This document shows positions 21,577 through 33,092 of a DNA stretch of 54,309 nucleotides, piece after piece; the stretch's first letter is position 1; each line of letters starts with the position of its first letter. The notes under the pieces were generated by a model, which saw only the letters and a program-made list of their open reading frames with translations, was not told the DNA's origin and searched no databases. The DNA is from Saprolegnia diclina VS20 (taxonomy: Eukaryota; Oomycota; Saprolegniomycetes; Saprolegniales; Saprolegniaceae): positions 710,845-765,153 of the forward strand of contig NW_008246080.1 of the NCBI RefSeq assembly GCF_000281045.1, in the 5' to 3' direction. The position numbers and the translations under genes were made by a program.

Positions 21577-22632
21577 ATGAACACGAAGAAGCTGTACATC
21601 CACCCGGCAGAGGACATGGCGAAGAAGTCGCCGGTCAACATGGTCGAGCACATGCTCACGTCGTCGCCCAAGCGCGCCCGGCGCGAGGACCACCGGCTCG
21701 ACGCGCTCTTTGCGTCCGTGCTCTGCGACCCGTTCATGTTTGAGCACATCCTGCTCTACTGCCGTGGCATCAAGACCAAGCATTGGGTGAACGCGATCCT
21801 CGCAGCGCGGTCCGGCAACCTCTTCATTCTGCAGTTCCGCGGTCCGCAGCTCAAGTACAACGCGTACGTCTTTAGCGAAGCGAGCGCGCATGGCCACCTC
21901 GCCATTGTCGACTGGTGCCACAAACACAACCATCCGGGCTGCACGACCGACGCGATGGACTACGCGGCGCGCGCGGGCCACTTGCACATTGTACAGTACC
22001 TCCATGCCCATCGCCGCGAAGGCTGCACGAAGCGGGCGATGGACTTTGCCGCGCTGAAAGGCCACCTCCATGTCGTCCAGTGGCTCCATGCGCACCGCAA
22101 CGAGGGCTGCACGACCGAGGCCATGAACGGCGCGGCCTTTGGCGGCCACCTCGAGATCGTCCAGTGGCTCCACGAGCACCGCCGCGAGGGCTGCACGCCC
22201 GAGGCCATGGACGCGGCGGCCGCAAACGGCCACTTTCACATTGTCAAGTACCTCCATGCCAATCGCCGCGAGGGCTGCACAAACAAGGCGATGGATCTGT
22301 CGGCCAAGCACGGCCACAAGCACATCCTCCAGTGGCTGCACAAGCACCGCTGGGAAGGCGCGTCCGTGCGCGCCATGGACTACGCCGCGCAGAGCGGGCA
22401 CTTGGAGATCTTGCAGTGGCTGCATGCGCACCGCCGCGAGGGCTGCACGACCAAGGCGATGGACTGGGCGGCCGGCCAAGGCAACCTCACCATCTTCCGC
22501 TGGCTCCACGAGAACCGCAACGAGGGCTGCACGATCCATGGCGTCGCCGAGGCGTTCAAGCAAGGCCACACGTCCATCATGCAGTTCATCCGCGAAAACG
22601 GTATTTATGGCGTCCACACGTTCCTCGTCTAG
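21577..22632 (+). CDS. Ankyrin-like protein with 28-residue tandem repeats
   Basis: A single-exon gene of 351 aa. After about 115 N-terminal residues, including a basic segment (SPKRARRED), the protein is a chain of near-identical 28-residue units of the form GCTxxAMDxAAxxGHLxIVQ-WLHAHRxE, about eight copies to residue 335. They resemble ankyrin repeats (GHLxIVxWL core helix) but are five residues shorter than the 33-residue canon. Tandem families with this repeat are abundant in oomycete genomes. Likely a protein-interaction scaffold; the partner is unknown. No signal peptide or membrane segment. A long antisense frame (21376-22830) is a codon-bias shadow. Confidence 0.88.
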   Translation: MNTKKLYIHPAEDMAKKSPVNMVEHMLTSSPKRARREDHRLDALFASVLCDPFMFEHILLYCRGIKTKHWVNAILAARSGNLFILQFRGPQLKYNAYVFSEASAHGHLAIVDWCHKHNHPGCTTDAMDYAARAGHLHIVQYLHAHRREGCTKRAMDFAALKGHLHVVQWLHAHRNEGCTTEAMNGAAFGGHLEIVQWLHEHRREGCTPEAMDAAAANGHFHIVKYLHANRREGCTNKAMDLSAKHGHKHILQWLHKHRWEGASVRAMDYAAQSGHLEILQWLHAHRREGCTTKAMDWAAGQGNLTIFRWLHENRNEGCTIHGVAEAFKQGHTSIMQFIRENGIYGVHTFLV

Positions 22633-23256
22633 GAAGAAGCTAGCTTGGAGCTTGAGTAAATATGGTATATATCGACGATTGCCACCGAGGGCGCTTCTTC
22701 TTCTTGCCACGTGGTCGATGTTGTCCTCGGTCTTCGACGTCGATGGCGTCGGGATTGGCTGACGCAGCTGGGCTCCTCGAGCTTTTGCAAGAGTTCCGCT
22801 GCGAACCAAGGTGTTTGTCCTCCGCTCCAAGCAGGTTTGCTGGGCCAGCGCACAAGGCAGTGCTCGGGTGCTCGGGTGTGTTGGTGGTGCATGTGATATT
22901 ACGGTATTTTGCTCACTTTACTGGTATTTGTACGGTGTTATTCCGGCCGGTCGATATAACACTATTTAACGTCAAATGCACCCACCTCGCTGGGACTGCA
23001 GTCGTAAAGCAGCGTGCCATTATTGTGGGCCGCTTGCTGCACCTTATTCTTGTGGCACCTTTTGTAGTACTGTACGTGGCCACGACTCGACGTCGTAGGG
23101 TTGTTGCCATGACGTCTCGTTCGTCTCGATACCAACGCGATGAGAAAATGCACACTATACAATGACAAATATACGCAAATAGTATGCTCGCAAAACGACA
23201 AGGGAGCGTGGGTTTAGTCGAGGAATTCCTGTGGGCTCCATCCGACCTGGCCGACC
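22633..23256. other. Intergenic, nothing recognisable
   Basis: This 0.6 kb spacer lies between the ankyrin-like gene and TAF2. It is AT-richer from 22880 onward. No gene or repeat supported. Confidence 0.4.
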
Positions 23257-26200
23257 ATGATGATGGACTACGACTACCTCCAGCAGCGGCTGCAGCTGCG
23301 CGTGGACCTCCTCGAGAAGCGGCTCGTCGGCGTCTCGGAGCTCATCCTCGCGCCCAAGGCAAGCGACCTCAGCCGCGTCCGCGTGCACTGCCGGCAGATG
23401 AAGGTGGCCCGGGTGACCGTGAACGGCCTCGACGCGCGCTTTGAGCAGCTCGACTTTCTCTCCGAGGTCGTGCACGAGAGCTACCGCGACTGGGCCTCGT
23501 ACGACCTCTTCTACCGCGGTGCGATCGTGGCGTCCAAGGAAGGAACGCTGGTGATCGAGCTCCCGGCGCCCATCGAGCGCACGAACGGCCAAGCGCCGAG
23601 CGCGTCGCAGGCGTCGTCGGCCGACGACAATGACAATAGCAACGTGACCGACGACGACAGCAAGCACGCCAAGGACAATGCGTTCTGGGACTTGGACACG
23701 ATTCCATCGAGCCAGACCGGGTACGAGCCGCTGCGTATCCGCGTCGAGTACGTCCTCGAGGACCCGCGCGGTGGCGTCCGCTTCCTCCTTCCGGACGCCG
23801 ACCACCCGAACCGATCGCCACACATGTACACGTACTGCGGTCCATTTGGCGGCCTCTGCGACGGCGCGCGCATGTGGATGCCCTGCCGCGACTCGCTCAA
23901 GGACACGTGCACCTTCCGCATCGAGCTTCTCGTGCCCGCCTACTGCGTTGCGATCTGCAGCGGGCGGCTCGTGGACCAGTCGCTCGACGAGTCGTACCGG
24001 TCGTTCCGGTACGTTGTCAACACCAAGACCAACTGCTCGATGCTTGGCTTTGCGGTCGGGCCGTTCCGCATGTACATCCCCGAGGCGATGCCCCGCATGA
24101 CGTACTTTTGTCTCCCAGAAGTCTACGAGGACCTCGTGCACACAACGTCGAGCGTCCATCTCTCCAAGTCGAACAAGGAGTCGACGGCCCACCAGCCGTA
24201 CCCAACGACGTCGATTCTCGCGTTTTACGAAGGCTACCTCAACGCACGGTACCCGTTCGAGACGTACCAGCAAGTGTACGTCGAGGACCCGCCGGACGAG
24301 GTGCAGTACTACGCCGGCGCGTCGGTCCTCGACCAGCGCTCGCTCTACGGGCCGACCATCATTGACCGCAAGCTGCCGTCGCACCTGCTTCAAGTCAAGG
24401 CGTTTGTCGGCAGCTGGATCGCCGGTGCGATTGGCATCCAGACCACCAAGGACGCCTGGGTGCTCATTGGCGTCGTCGGGCACCTTGTCAACGCGTACGT
24501 CAAGGTCGTCTTTGGTGAGGAAGAGTACGGGTATCGCATCCAGCTGGCGATGGACGCGCTCACGACGATCGAGCTCACATCCGATGACGCGCCGACGCTC
24601 ATCTACCCGGACGTTGACGTCTACGGCGAGTACGACCCGTCGTACGTACCGTTCCTGGAAGCCAAGGGACCGTTGATTTTGCACATGATTGAGCAGCGCG
24701 TGGGCCAGAAGCACTTGCAAATCTCGCTCCAGCGCATCGTCGCGGGCTCGGTGCCGACCGAGAGCTACGGCAAGCAGCCGTCGAATGGCAACAGCGGCAA
24801 AACCAAGCACGACGACGACGAGAAGGACAAGGAGAACGACGACGACGGCGATGACGGGGACGACGGCAACACGTCCGTCATCAACAGCAACCTCGACGAG
24901 ACAGCAACCAAGACCGGGCAGCCCCAAGCGCTCTCGACGTGGTCGCTGCTCAGCATCGTCAAGAGCATTGCGGGCGCATCAGGTCAAGATTTGTGCCGGC
25001 TCTTTCTCCAGACGTGGATCGTGCACGGCGGCCTGCCCTTCTTTAGCGTCGGTTTTTGGTACAACCGCAAGCAGACGCAAGCCGAGGTCGTCTTGGAGCA
25101 GACGCTCTTGCCCGGCTGTGAAAAGTACACGGGCAACATCAAGATTACGATCGTGGAAGAGCAGAGCGAGTACGTCCACCACAAGCGCATCGAGTCGCTC
25201 CGGCACAAGTGGGAGTTTCCGTGTCATTCGAAGGTCCGCAAGAAGCGCCGCACGCGCCAGAAGCTCGACCAGAGCGACGACGACTACTCGTCGCAAATCT
25301 CGGGCGCGGGCATGGGGCTCAACGACACGCCGGTGTACTGGGTCAAGATTGACCCCGAGTGCGGCTGGCTCCGGCACATTGTCATGTACCAACCCGACTT
25401 TAACTGGATGGAGCAGCTGCTCAGTGACTCGAAATGCGTCCGGTCGCGCGTCCACGCCGCCCGCGCCCTTGCGCTCTACCCGCTCGCGCACGAAAAGTCG
25501 CATGTCATGGCGTGCCGCGTGCTCACCGAATGCATGCACGGCCTCACGACCCACTCGCGCCGGCTCCGCGCCGAGGCCGCGATCGCGCTCGGGCTCTGGC
25601 AGTCGCTGCATGCGCCCATGACCAACGCGCGCACGGACCTCCCGGACTGGAAGGGCATGCACAACCTCGTGCGCATCTTCAAGGAACACTTCTTTGACCG
25701 GACCGCCGACATGCCGCTGCCCAACTACTTTTTGCCGTCGGGCGGCAAGGTCATCTTGGAGGTATCGTTTTCTCTTTGTTTTCATGGGCGGCGTGGGTTG
25801 ATACAATATTGATATTTTTGTCGCTAGTCGGTGGGCGAGGAGCAGTCGACGACGAGCCGTGACATTCAGATCCAAGACTACGCCGAGGGCGAGTACGAGA
25901 TCAAAAAGGCAATCCCGAAAGCGCTCGCGGTCGTCCGGTCGCGCACGGGCTTTTCACCGCCCGAGATTGAAACATTTCTGCTGCAGCTGCTCATGCAAAA
26001 CGACAACTCGAAGAACTATGTCGAAATGGCCGACGAAAGCTCGGTCGCGGACGACTGCTTTTACGTCGGCAGTCTCATCCTCGCGTTGTCCGTGCTCGTC
26101 CTTGAGAACCGCAGCTTGGGGAAGAAGGAGACAGCGACCGAGATCCTCCGCCTTTTGCACTACGACGACGTCCGTCCGAGCTACGGCCACACGATCACGA

Positions 26201-27174
26201 TTTGCTGTCTCGAAGCGCTCTGCAACCTCCAGCTCACGGGCCGCCTCGCCGACGAGAGCGCCGTGCCGTACCACCGGTACGCGTCGCCCAAGTACCCGGC
26301 GATGGTGCGCAAGGCTGCGATCGAGAGCATCTTGCGTCTCTACTTTGCCGAGGACCCGCGTGACGAGGCAGCCTCCAAGAAGACGCGGCCGTTTGGCCCC
26401 GTGGCTGCGATTTCGTATGCGCTGCGACTCGTCGAGACGGAGAGCTCGCCGAGCATTCGCCGCTTTGCGATCCAGGTGTGTCTCAACTGCCTCCGCGGCT
26501 TCCCGCCGAGCGTGGCGGCGCAAGTCCTGGCGACGTGGGACCACGCGTACACGCTCGGGATTATGCACGCGATCCAGATGGAGCACCACGGCGCGTTCTT
26601 GCAGAAGAGCCCGACAAAAGAGTCGATTGCGAGCACGTTTACGCCGCCGTCGCTTCTGTCGCTGCGTGAAGACAGCTTGGCGACGCGCGCGGCTGCTGAG
26701 CTTCTCTGGTCGATCATGAACACGACTGCGAGCACGGACCAACCGCTGCGCGTCTCGCTCGCGCTGCTCTACCGCAAGATCTGGGGCGATGCGACGCCGA
26801 TCTGCCTTGCCCACTCGGTGCAGGTACACACAATGATGATCCGTGAGCATTGTCTGAGCGCAAATGTAGGAGAAACCGGCCAACTGGGCCGGCGGCTACG
26901 AGTCGCTGCGCAAGCTCATCGAAGAGAGCAAGTCCAACACCAAGTCGTCGTCGTCGTCGGGGCACCCGACCAAGTCCAAGCACCACGGCGACGACCACAG
27001 CAAGAAGCGTCCACCGAGCGGGTCGCCTCCGGTACGAGCCGACTCTGTCTCGTTGCCCATTTCGAGTCATGTCCTGTGTAGCTGCCGGGCATGGCAGGGC
27101 CCTTCGATCAGCTCAAGGGCAAGAAGCTCAAGCTCAAGCTCGGCGAGACCGTGGTCATGTCGCACAAGCTCTGA
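23257..27174 (+). CDS. TAF2: TFIID subunit TAF2
   Basis: Four exons, 23257-25761, 25828-26823, 26870-27031 and 27082-27174, give 1251 aa. TAF2 is the large TFIID subunit with an M1-aminopeptidase-like fold that contacts the Initiator element. Family signs: RVHCRQMKVARVTVNG near residue 50, WMPCRDSLKDTCTFRIELLV, KTNCSMLGFAVGPFRMYIPE, and HEAT-like helices in the C-terminal half. The catalytic HEXXH of true aminopeptidases is absent; VVGHLVNAYVKV stands at the expected place, as in a non-enzymatic TAF2. An acidic Asp/Glu insert lies near residues 510-535. The C-terminus is basic (KGKKLKLKL). The start could be either of the adjacent ATGs (MMMDYDYL). Confidence 0.9.
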
Positions 27175-27252
27175 GCCATTTTCGTACACCGACGACAGTG
27201 GGCATAGGACGCTCTTGTTGATTGGAAATGCAATAGTTTATATATCAGTTTT

Positions 27253-27288
27253 GGTGCTGCCCAGATTTCTGGTGCTGCCCAGATTTCT
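27253..27288. repeat. 18-bp tandem duplication
   Basis: Two exact copies of GGTGCTGCCCAGATTTCT, followed by GGAATTGGTGGAATTTGGTG-type imperfect repeats to about 27348. They fill the 230-bp gap between TAF2 and the next gene, close to the latter's probable promoter. Confidence 0.8.
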
Positions 27289-27404
27289 GGTGGTTCCCAC
27301 AGTTGCATTCCACACGGTGGAATTGGTGGAATTTGGTGCAATTTGGGGCTGAAGCGGTGTGTATCATCAGACTGAAACGGCGGGAAAGGCCGACCAGTCG
27401 GAGT

Positions 27405-30400
27405 ATGAACAACGCGGGCGACGAGAGCGTCGCCGCTGTTCTCGAGACGCTCCATGCAATGAAGCCCGAGAAGGCGAAGCAGCGCGCCGCCTCGCGCCTG
27501 CCTCCGTACCGTGGCACCCCCGTTGTACGCTTCTTCTCCATCATCTTCGTCTTATATGTTGACGACGATGATGGCAGAGAGCCGCGAGCACGAGCAGTTT
27601 GGTCCCGCGCCTTCGCAAGCCGATCGAGAAGCCCGTGCGTCGCTTGTCTGCCCGTGCAATCGTTTGAGAAGAATGTGTAGGATGCCCTCACGCGGTCGCA
27701 GGAGCTGCAGGTGGCGGTCACCGACCTCACACAGCGCTTGCGTGACAAGAGCGACCAGTGCGACGAGCTCCATAGCTGTGTGAGCCGACTCAACAAGGAG
27801 CTGCGCCTCTCGGTACGCCGATATAGAGTGACCTCAGTGCGACGATATGGCGTAGGTGGACCAGGCCTCGCTCCTCCAGCACGCAGCGGCCGAAAAGGAC
27901 AAGGAGATTCAGACGCTGCGGGCGCACGTGGATGACTTGTACCAAGTGCAGCAGCAGCTCCGCGCGGAGAGTCTCCAGTCCAAGGCCGCGCTCACCCGTC
28001 GGCAGTCGGAGGGCATAATGGTGCTGCCACCGCCGCCCGAAGCCGACGAGATGCCGGTGCGACGGACGTCCGTGGCGCTCGACGAGACGATGGAGTGTCT
28101 CCGCCTCGAACTCGGTCAACTCGAAGCGCAGTGCCAAGCGCAGTCCAGTGAGCTGACGCGGTCGACGGCCGAGAACGCGGCGCTGCTCGCGTCGATGCGG
28201 CAGTGGCATGCGATGCTGTCGCTGCCGCCCCTTGATGTCCGTGCTGCTGCTCGCCTCTTTGCAAAAGCTCACGAAATACGCTAGGCGGACGAGGGACTCC
28301 ACGAGGCGTTGACGCAGGCGCTGGCGCAGGATACTTCGGCACAACGCCGTCGTCACGATCAGCTTGTAGCAACCTGCGACGCCCAACGCAAGGAGCTTCT
28401 CGCGTTTCGTCTCGAGAAGGCACTGCAGCGTCGGTGCCGCGTGACCACCGACTCGATCTACGACTTGGAGGCGCACGTCGAGGCTTTGGCCGCGGCAAAT
28501 GCGCAGTTGGCGGACGCTGCGCAGAACGAAGCGGCGAGAAGTGAGCTCTGGGCGACGCAATGTAGCGTCGTGCAAGAAGCCCTCGAGGCGCTGAGCGACC
28601 GGTGGGAGGCCTCGCTCGAGGACGAGCGGCAGGCGGCCGACGAAAAGCTCAGCGCTGCCCACGAGCATATTGAAGCGGTTGAGCAGCAGCTGCACGACGA
28701 GGCTAGAGACCACGAAGCGGTGCTGGAGGCGTACGCAGCGTGCCAAGACGATCTCGTCCAGGCCCAAGAGGCACTGAATGCGGCGACAAACCACTGCGAA
28801 TTTGTGCAGAGCCAGCTCCAGAAGCTTCAGGTGACGCGCTGCCAGGCGCGCTGCCACTGCTGTGACGAGAGCACGCAAACAACGGCGACAACATTGGCAT
28901 CGCCATCCACGTCTTGCCAAGAAGACGTCAACAACAACGATGCGACAAGTACAACTTTACGTGGCTTCCTGGCGGCGGGCGGCGTTGTCTCGGTGGTTAT
29001 GGACGGTGCCAGCGTCCTCCCCGGTGACGAAAGCACTCCAAGCATCAACAGCGGTGACGCCACCGCTGCGAGCCACGACAATGAGAATGACACGACAGAA
29101 GAACGTAAGCAAGGACCTTCGCCGGTCAAGGCGACGTCCCAGTGGATCACCGTGATTGAAGCGATGCAGGCCAACCACGAGCTGGAGCTCGACGTCCTTC
29201 GGTCTGACGTCGCAGACGCGCTTGCCAAGCTCGCAGCGCGCGACGCCGAGGTCGACCAGCTCGTCTTGGACCTCGAGGCGAGCCACTGCGCAGCGGGGAA
29301 GCTGCGCGTCGACTATGACGTGGCAGCGGGTGATGGCCCGTGGGAACGCACGACGTTTCCGCACACACCGGGCGGTCGTCTCCTTGCGGTCGCGTGCGAG
29401 TCTTTTGCAAGCGCCGACTGCGAGAGCCACACCGAGCGGATGGCACCAATGGCGGTCGTGCGCATCGACGACAACTCGCCTCCACAAGAAGTCACAACCG
29501 CGCTCGAAGCGCGCGCGCTTGAAATGGCTCTCGAAGAGCTGGAGCTGGCCCACGCCGACGTCGAGTCGCACCGCGCCTGCGTGCGCGATGTTCAGATGCA
29601 GCTTCTGGCGACAGAATCGCAGCTCGCGTCGGCCGTCGAAACGAATCACATGCAGGCGGAAGAGACAGCATACCATCGCAAATACCTCCTCCCGAGCTCC
29701 ACACCCAACCACGTCGGTGATAGCCGCACCCAGATGGAGCAACTTGGCATGCACTTGGAAGACCTCAGCGCGACGTTACTGGCCCATACGGCGTCTGCCG
29801 ATGCGACTCAAAGGGCAATGTCGCATCTGCAAGGCGAGGCAGCCGTGCTGTCGACTCGTGTTGCCGAGGCCGACGCCCGCCTTGGACTGCTCACATCGGC
29901 GGCGAACAACGCAGAAATGACCATTTTTTCGCTGCAAATCAGCACAGCAACGCAAGACGCCGCGCTCGTCGAGGCCAACGCTGCGCTCGACAAGCAAACG
30001 ATGGAGCTCGCGACCTGCCACGCTGAGAACGCTAGCGCCCACGCTCGCCTCGCGGCGCTTGTGACCGACCACGCGGCGACCCTCGCGCAAATGGAACAGC
30101 GCGCGATGCAGAGCGAAGAGTTGTCGCCAGTACCAGGTTTGCAAGACCTTATTACACGCCAAGAGATGTGCTTGGCCACGATGGCGGAAGAGAAAATTGC
30201 ACTCCTAGATCACTTGCGCGCGCAAGCGACCGAGTTGCAACAGCTGCTCTCGCCAGACGCGCCACCGTTGGGTAGCAAGGCTGACGAAGCCCGTCCGACG
30301 CTGCTTCTGCACCAAGAGCTTGTCCAGGAACTCCAGTCTCTCGTGCGCACCTTGCAGTACGACGTTGAAATGTACAAGGCGACGATCGCAACTCTGGAGG

Positions 30401-32132
30401 CGGACCGTCGCGTGCTCACGTGCGAAGACGACGAGTGGCCGCGCCGCATCGAGCTCTCGGCCGAGATTCGAGCGCCAATGGCCACCGATGACGGCGACTT
30501 TGGTCCGTGGGAGTCGGACACGGACGAGTCGCCATGCCTGGAGCGCAGGCTCTGGACGATTCCCGAGACGAATGACGACGTCGAGGGTGACGAGAGCGAC
30601 GTTGCTGATACCTCCGTAAGCCCCAGCGCTGGATCGGGAACAGAGCTAGCAGCGCTACGCTCCGAGCTGGAGCGTGCGACTGGCGATCTGATGACGGCGC
30701 CGATGAACACGGAGGTGCTGCAGCGCCTTGCCAACCACCTCGACCAGCACAACGATGCACTGCATTCGACGAGCGAGTCCGAGTCTGAGATTGTGGCGCT
30801 TCTGCACCACACCCAGAGCCTCCTTACACGTGTCCTCACGACGGCGGCGACAGCCAACGATCCGGTGGCAACTGACAACAACAACACCGACAACGACGAC
30901 GATGACGACGACGGCGAGACGGACAACGACACGACGCCCGACGAGGCCGAGTGTCGCATTTGTTGCTGGGATGCCGTAGACGCGTCGACGACTGACATTG
31001 GTGGTGTCGACAGTGAGGAGCCAGCACCCATCGGGGTTGTCGTGGTGCACATCGGCAGCCACGAGATCCAGGCTGGCGTTGTACGGAGTGGCACAAGCCC
31101 GAACCTTCCCGACCTCCGGCTCCTGGTACACTGAATATGTTCTGACAAACCGACCTCGCCGCCTCTGCTTATAGGCCAAGCACGTTGACACGCGGACGCC
31201 TGCGGTGCGTACCCCGCTCGTCCTAGCCGATGCCAACCTATTTACATAGGAACCGCTCCTGCGCCTCGGTGCGATCCAGGACTTTGACGCGTTCGAGGCG
31301 ACGCTGCGCCGCGTCTTTTCGCTCTTGCAGGTGGCGCCGCCATTGTACAAGGTACTTGCGCGAATGTCTTCCAATGTCACCAAGGTCGTTCATTGAACTA
31401 GATGATTCTCTTGCACAAACCGTCCATCTCGCCGCTCGAGAAGGAGCGCCTCGTCGACATCGCCATTGAGCACTGCCATGCATCGAGCGTCAACCTCGTG
31501 ACGTACGCCCAAGTCGCGCTCGTGGCCGCCGGACGCCACACGGGCCTCGTCGTCGATCTGGGCGTCGACACGCTCTACGTGGTGCCCATCTTTGAAGACA
31601 TGGTGGTACGTCCACCGAAGTCTATCGTCGACAAGTGCAAGTGTTCGACTAGCTCGAACATGCCGTCGTCAAGCTCGCGCTCGCGTCGCCCGTGTGGACA
31701 GCCTCCGAGACGCCCGAGACCGCGCTCGACCGCCTCTTTGCACCCGACGCCGCGCAGTGTAGGCCATCGGACGCCACCACTCGTTTGAATGCGTACCGCT
31801 GTGTAGGCGCCATGGGCGTCGTGACTGCGATCCTCCAAGTGCTGGGGCTATCGACGCCTGTGATCCATGGCACGCTCGTACGTCACATCGTATTGACCGG
31901 CGGCCCGGCGTCCGTCGCCGGTCTCGCGGATCGCCTGCATCGCGAGCTCACCGAGTGCGTCGCATCCATCGACACGGTGCCGCACCCGACGCTGATCCAA
32001 GTCCACGTCGCGCCAGAGACCCTCTACCACGGCGCGGTCGTCCACGCGCAGAAGCTCTCGTCGCACAAGTGGATCACACGCGCCGACGTGCGCCACGACG
32101 GCGCGGCCATCGTGCATACGAAATGCTTTTAA
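27405..32132 (+). CDS. Long coiled-coil protein fused to a C-terminal actin-like domain
   Basis: Nine exons, 27405-27524, 27578-27634, 27681-27812, 27856-28236, 28285-31125, 31175-31204, 31250-31351, 31402-31605 and 31653-32132, give about 1448 aa. Residues ~60-1090 are Ala/Glu/Leu-rich heptad-type coiled coil. An Asp/Asn-rich linker follows (~1095-1140). From ~1144 the protein is actin-like: VVVVHIGSHEIQAGVVRSG (phosphate loop 1), GLVVDLGVDTLYVVPIFEDM (loop 2), HIVLTGGPASVAGLADRLHR (adenosine region), and HKWITRADVRHDGAAIVHTK-CF, matching actin's end [20 protein letters not shown]. The domain is about 305 aa versus 375 in actin, and the loop-1 Asp and part of loop 2 are replaced, so nucleotide binding may be lost. 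A 48-nt segment, 31759-31806, may be an extra intron (GTAGGC...GTAG); either choice keeps frame. The long exon 5 contains coiled coil, linker and the actin start without interruption. Confidence 0.85.
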
Positions 32133-33092
32133 GATTCGCGTATCGTACCGTTCTGCGCGTCCGCCACGCTTGCATGTATGGGTTGGAGGAGCTAGCGCGG
32201 AGTAATGATGCAGCATCGCATGGCGGCTGCCCGTCTCTGCCCACGCAGCCCTCTGCCCAAGCAATTGATGTGCTACGAGTTCAACCATCCCGATCATGGC
32301 CATCTGGTGGCGCGGCCACGCGCCGTCGTCGCCATCGGCGTCGTTTCTTGCCCGGCCACGTCCATGTTCTTCGCCGCCCTTCCAGAAGTTGATGCGAGCC
32401 CCATCATCGCCCCTGTCGCAGCCATCTACCCGCGATTCCGCATGCGCCAGCACCGCCATGGACATAAGCCATCGGCGTCGGCCATCCGCGTCGGCCATCC
32501 GCGTCGGTGCCAAGGCCGGTCGTCGGTGCCATGGCCGGTCGTCGGCGCGTCTCGTCGCGACCGCGGCCGTCGTCGTCACCGCTTGGTGCCATCACGCAGC
32601 AACCTCGGCCTTTGCGCCAATCAAATGGCGTCAAAGCCCGCGAACCGGCGCCATTGCATTCCGTGTATTTTATTGGTCTTTTTCTGTCGAATTATTTCTC
32701 GTTTCTTTGCCAATCCATACAAAACCCAGCATAATGCCTCCTTATCGACAATAAAAAAGATGTTGCTCCTTGCATAAAAATACCGCGCGCGGCGCGGTGG
32801 CACGGGCGGCGGCGCCGCGGCCGTTGGCGGTTGCCGCCACGTTTTCGTTTAAAATGGTCGCCGTATTTAATCACGCGACATGGCCAATAGACTTGGCGTT
32901 TGTATGTGGAGAGAACGGACGTGCCATTGAATCACACAATTTAATGCACAAATTCCGCTGCAGCGTCGCAACAACTGGGCATCGAAGGCGGATTTTGGAA
33001 TGGCGCCGGGCGATGGCCGCTGATGAAAAACGAAAAACGGTGGGCCAGAGACGAATATACTACGTCGGGTGCCTCCGCCACTAAGATCTACG
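32133..33092. other. Intergenic with short tandem repeats
   Basis: No supported gene. It contains GC-rich short repeats (entered separately) and an AT-rich segment at 32660-32770. The plus-strand frames here are repeat-driven and unlike proteins. Confidence 0.4.
32475..32540. repeat. Two adjacent short tandem repeats
   Basis: A 13-bp unit GCGTCGGCCATCC is present twice at 32475-32500. A 19-bp unit GTCGGTGCCAAGGCCGGTC is present twice at 32503-32540, with one mismatch. The units share GTCGG and probably arose by slippage. Confidence 0.75.

Noticed and set aside
21880-22560. CRISPR-like regular repeat spacing
   Set aside because: The 84-nt periodicity is coding and comes from tandem ankyrin-like units, not from repeat-spacer architecture.
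21376-22830. 484-codon minus-strand frame opposite the ankyrin-like gene
   Set aside because: Its apparent repeats mirror the sense-strand 84-nt units, and the sense protein is clearly the coding one.
23155-24927. 590-codon minus-strand frame opposite TAF2
   Set aside because: It is Val/Arg/Asp-rich, lacks any motif, and lies exactly antisense to a clear TAF2 exon; GC-rich third positions keep that antisense frame open.
27405-32132. Reading the coiled coil and the actin-like domain as two neighbouring genes
   Set aside because: The junction is inside one uninterrupted exon and frame, and there is no stop, promoter or start between the parts.
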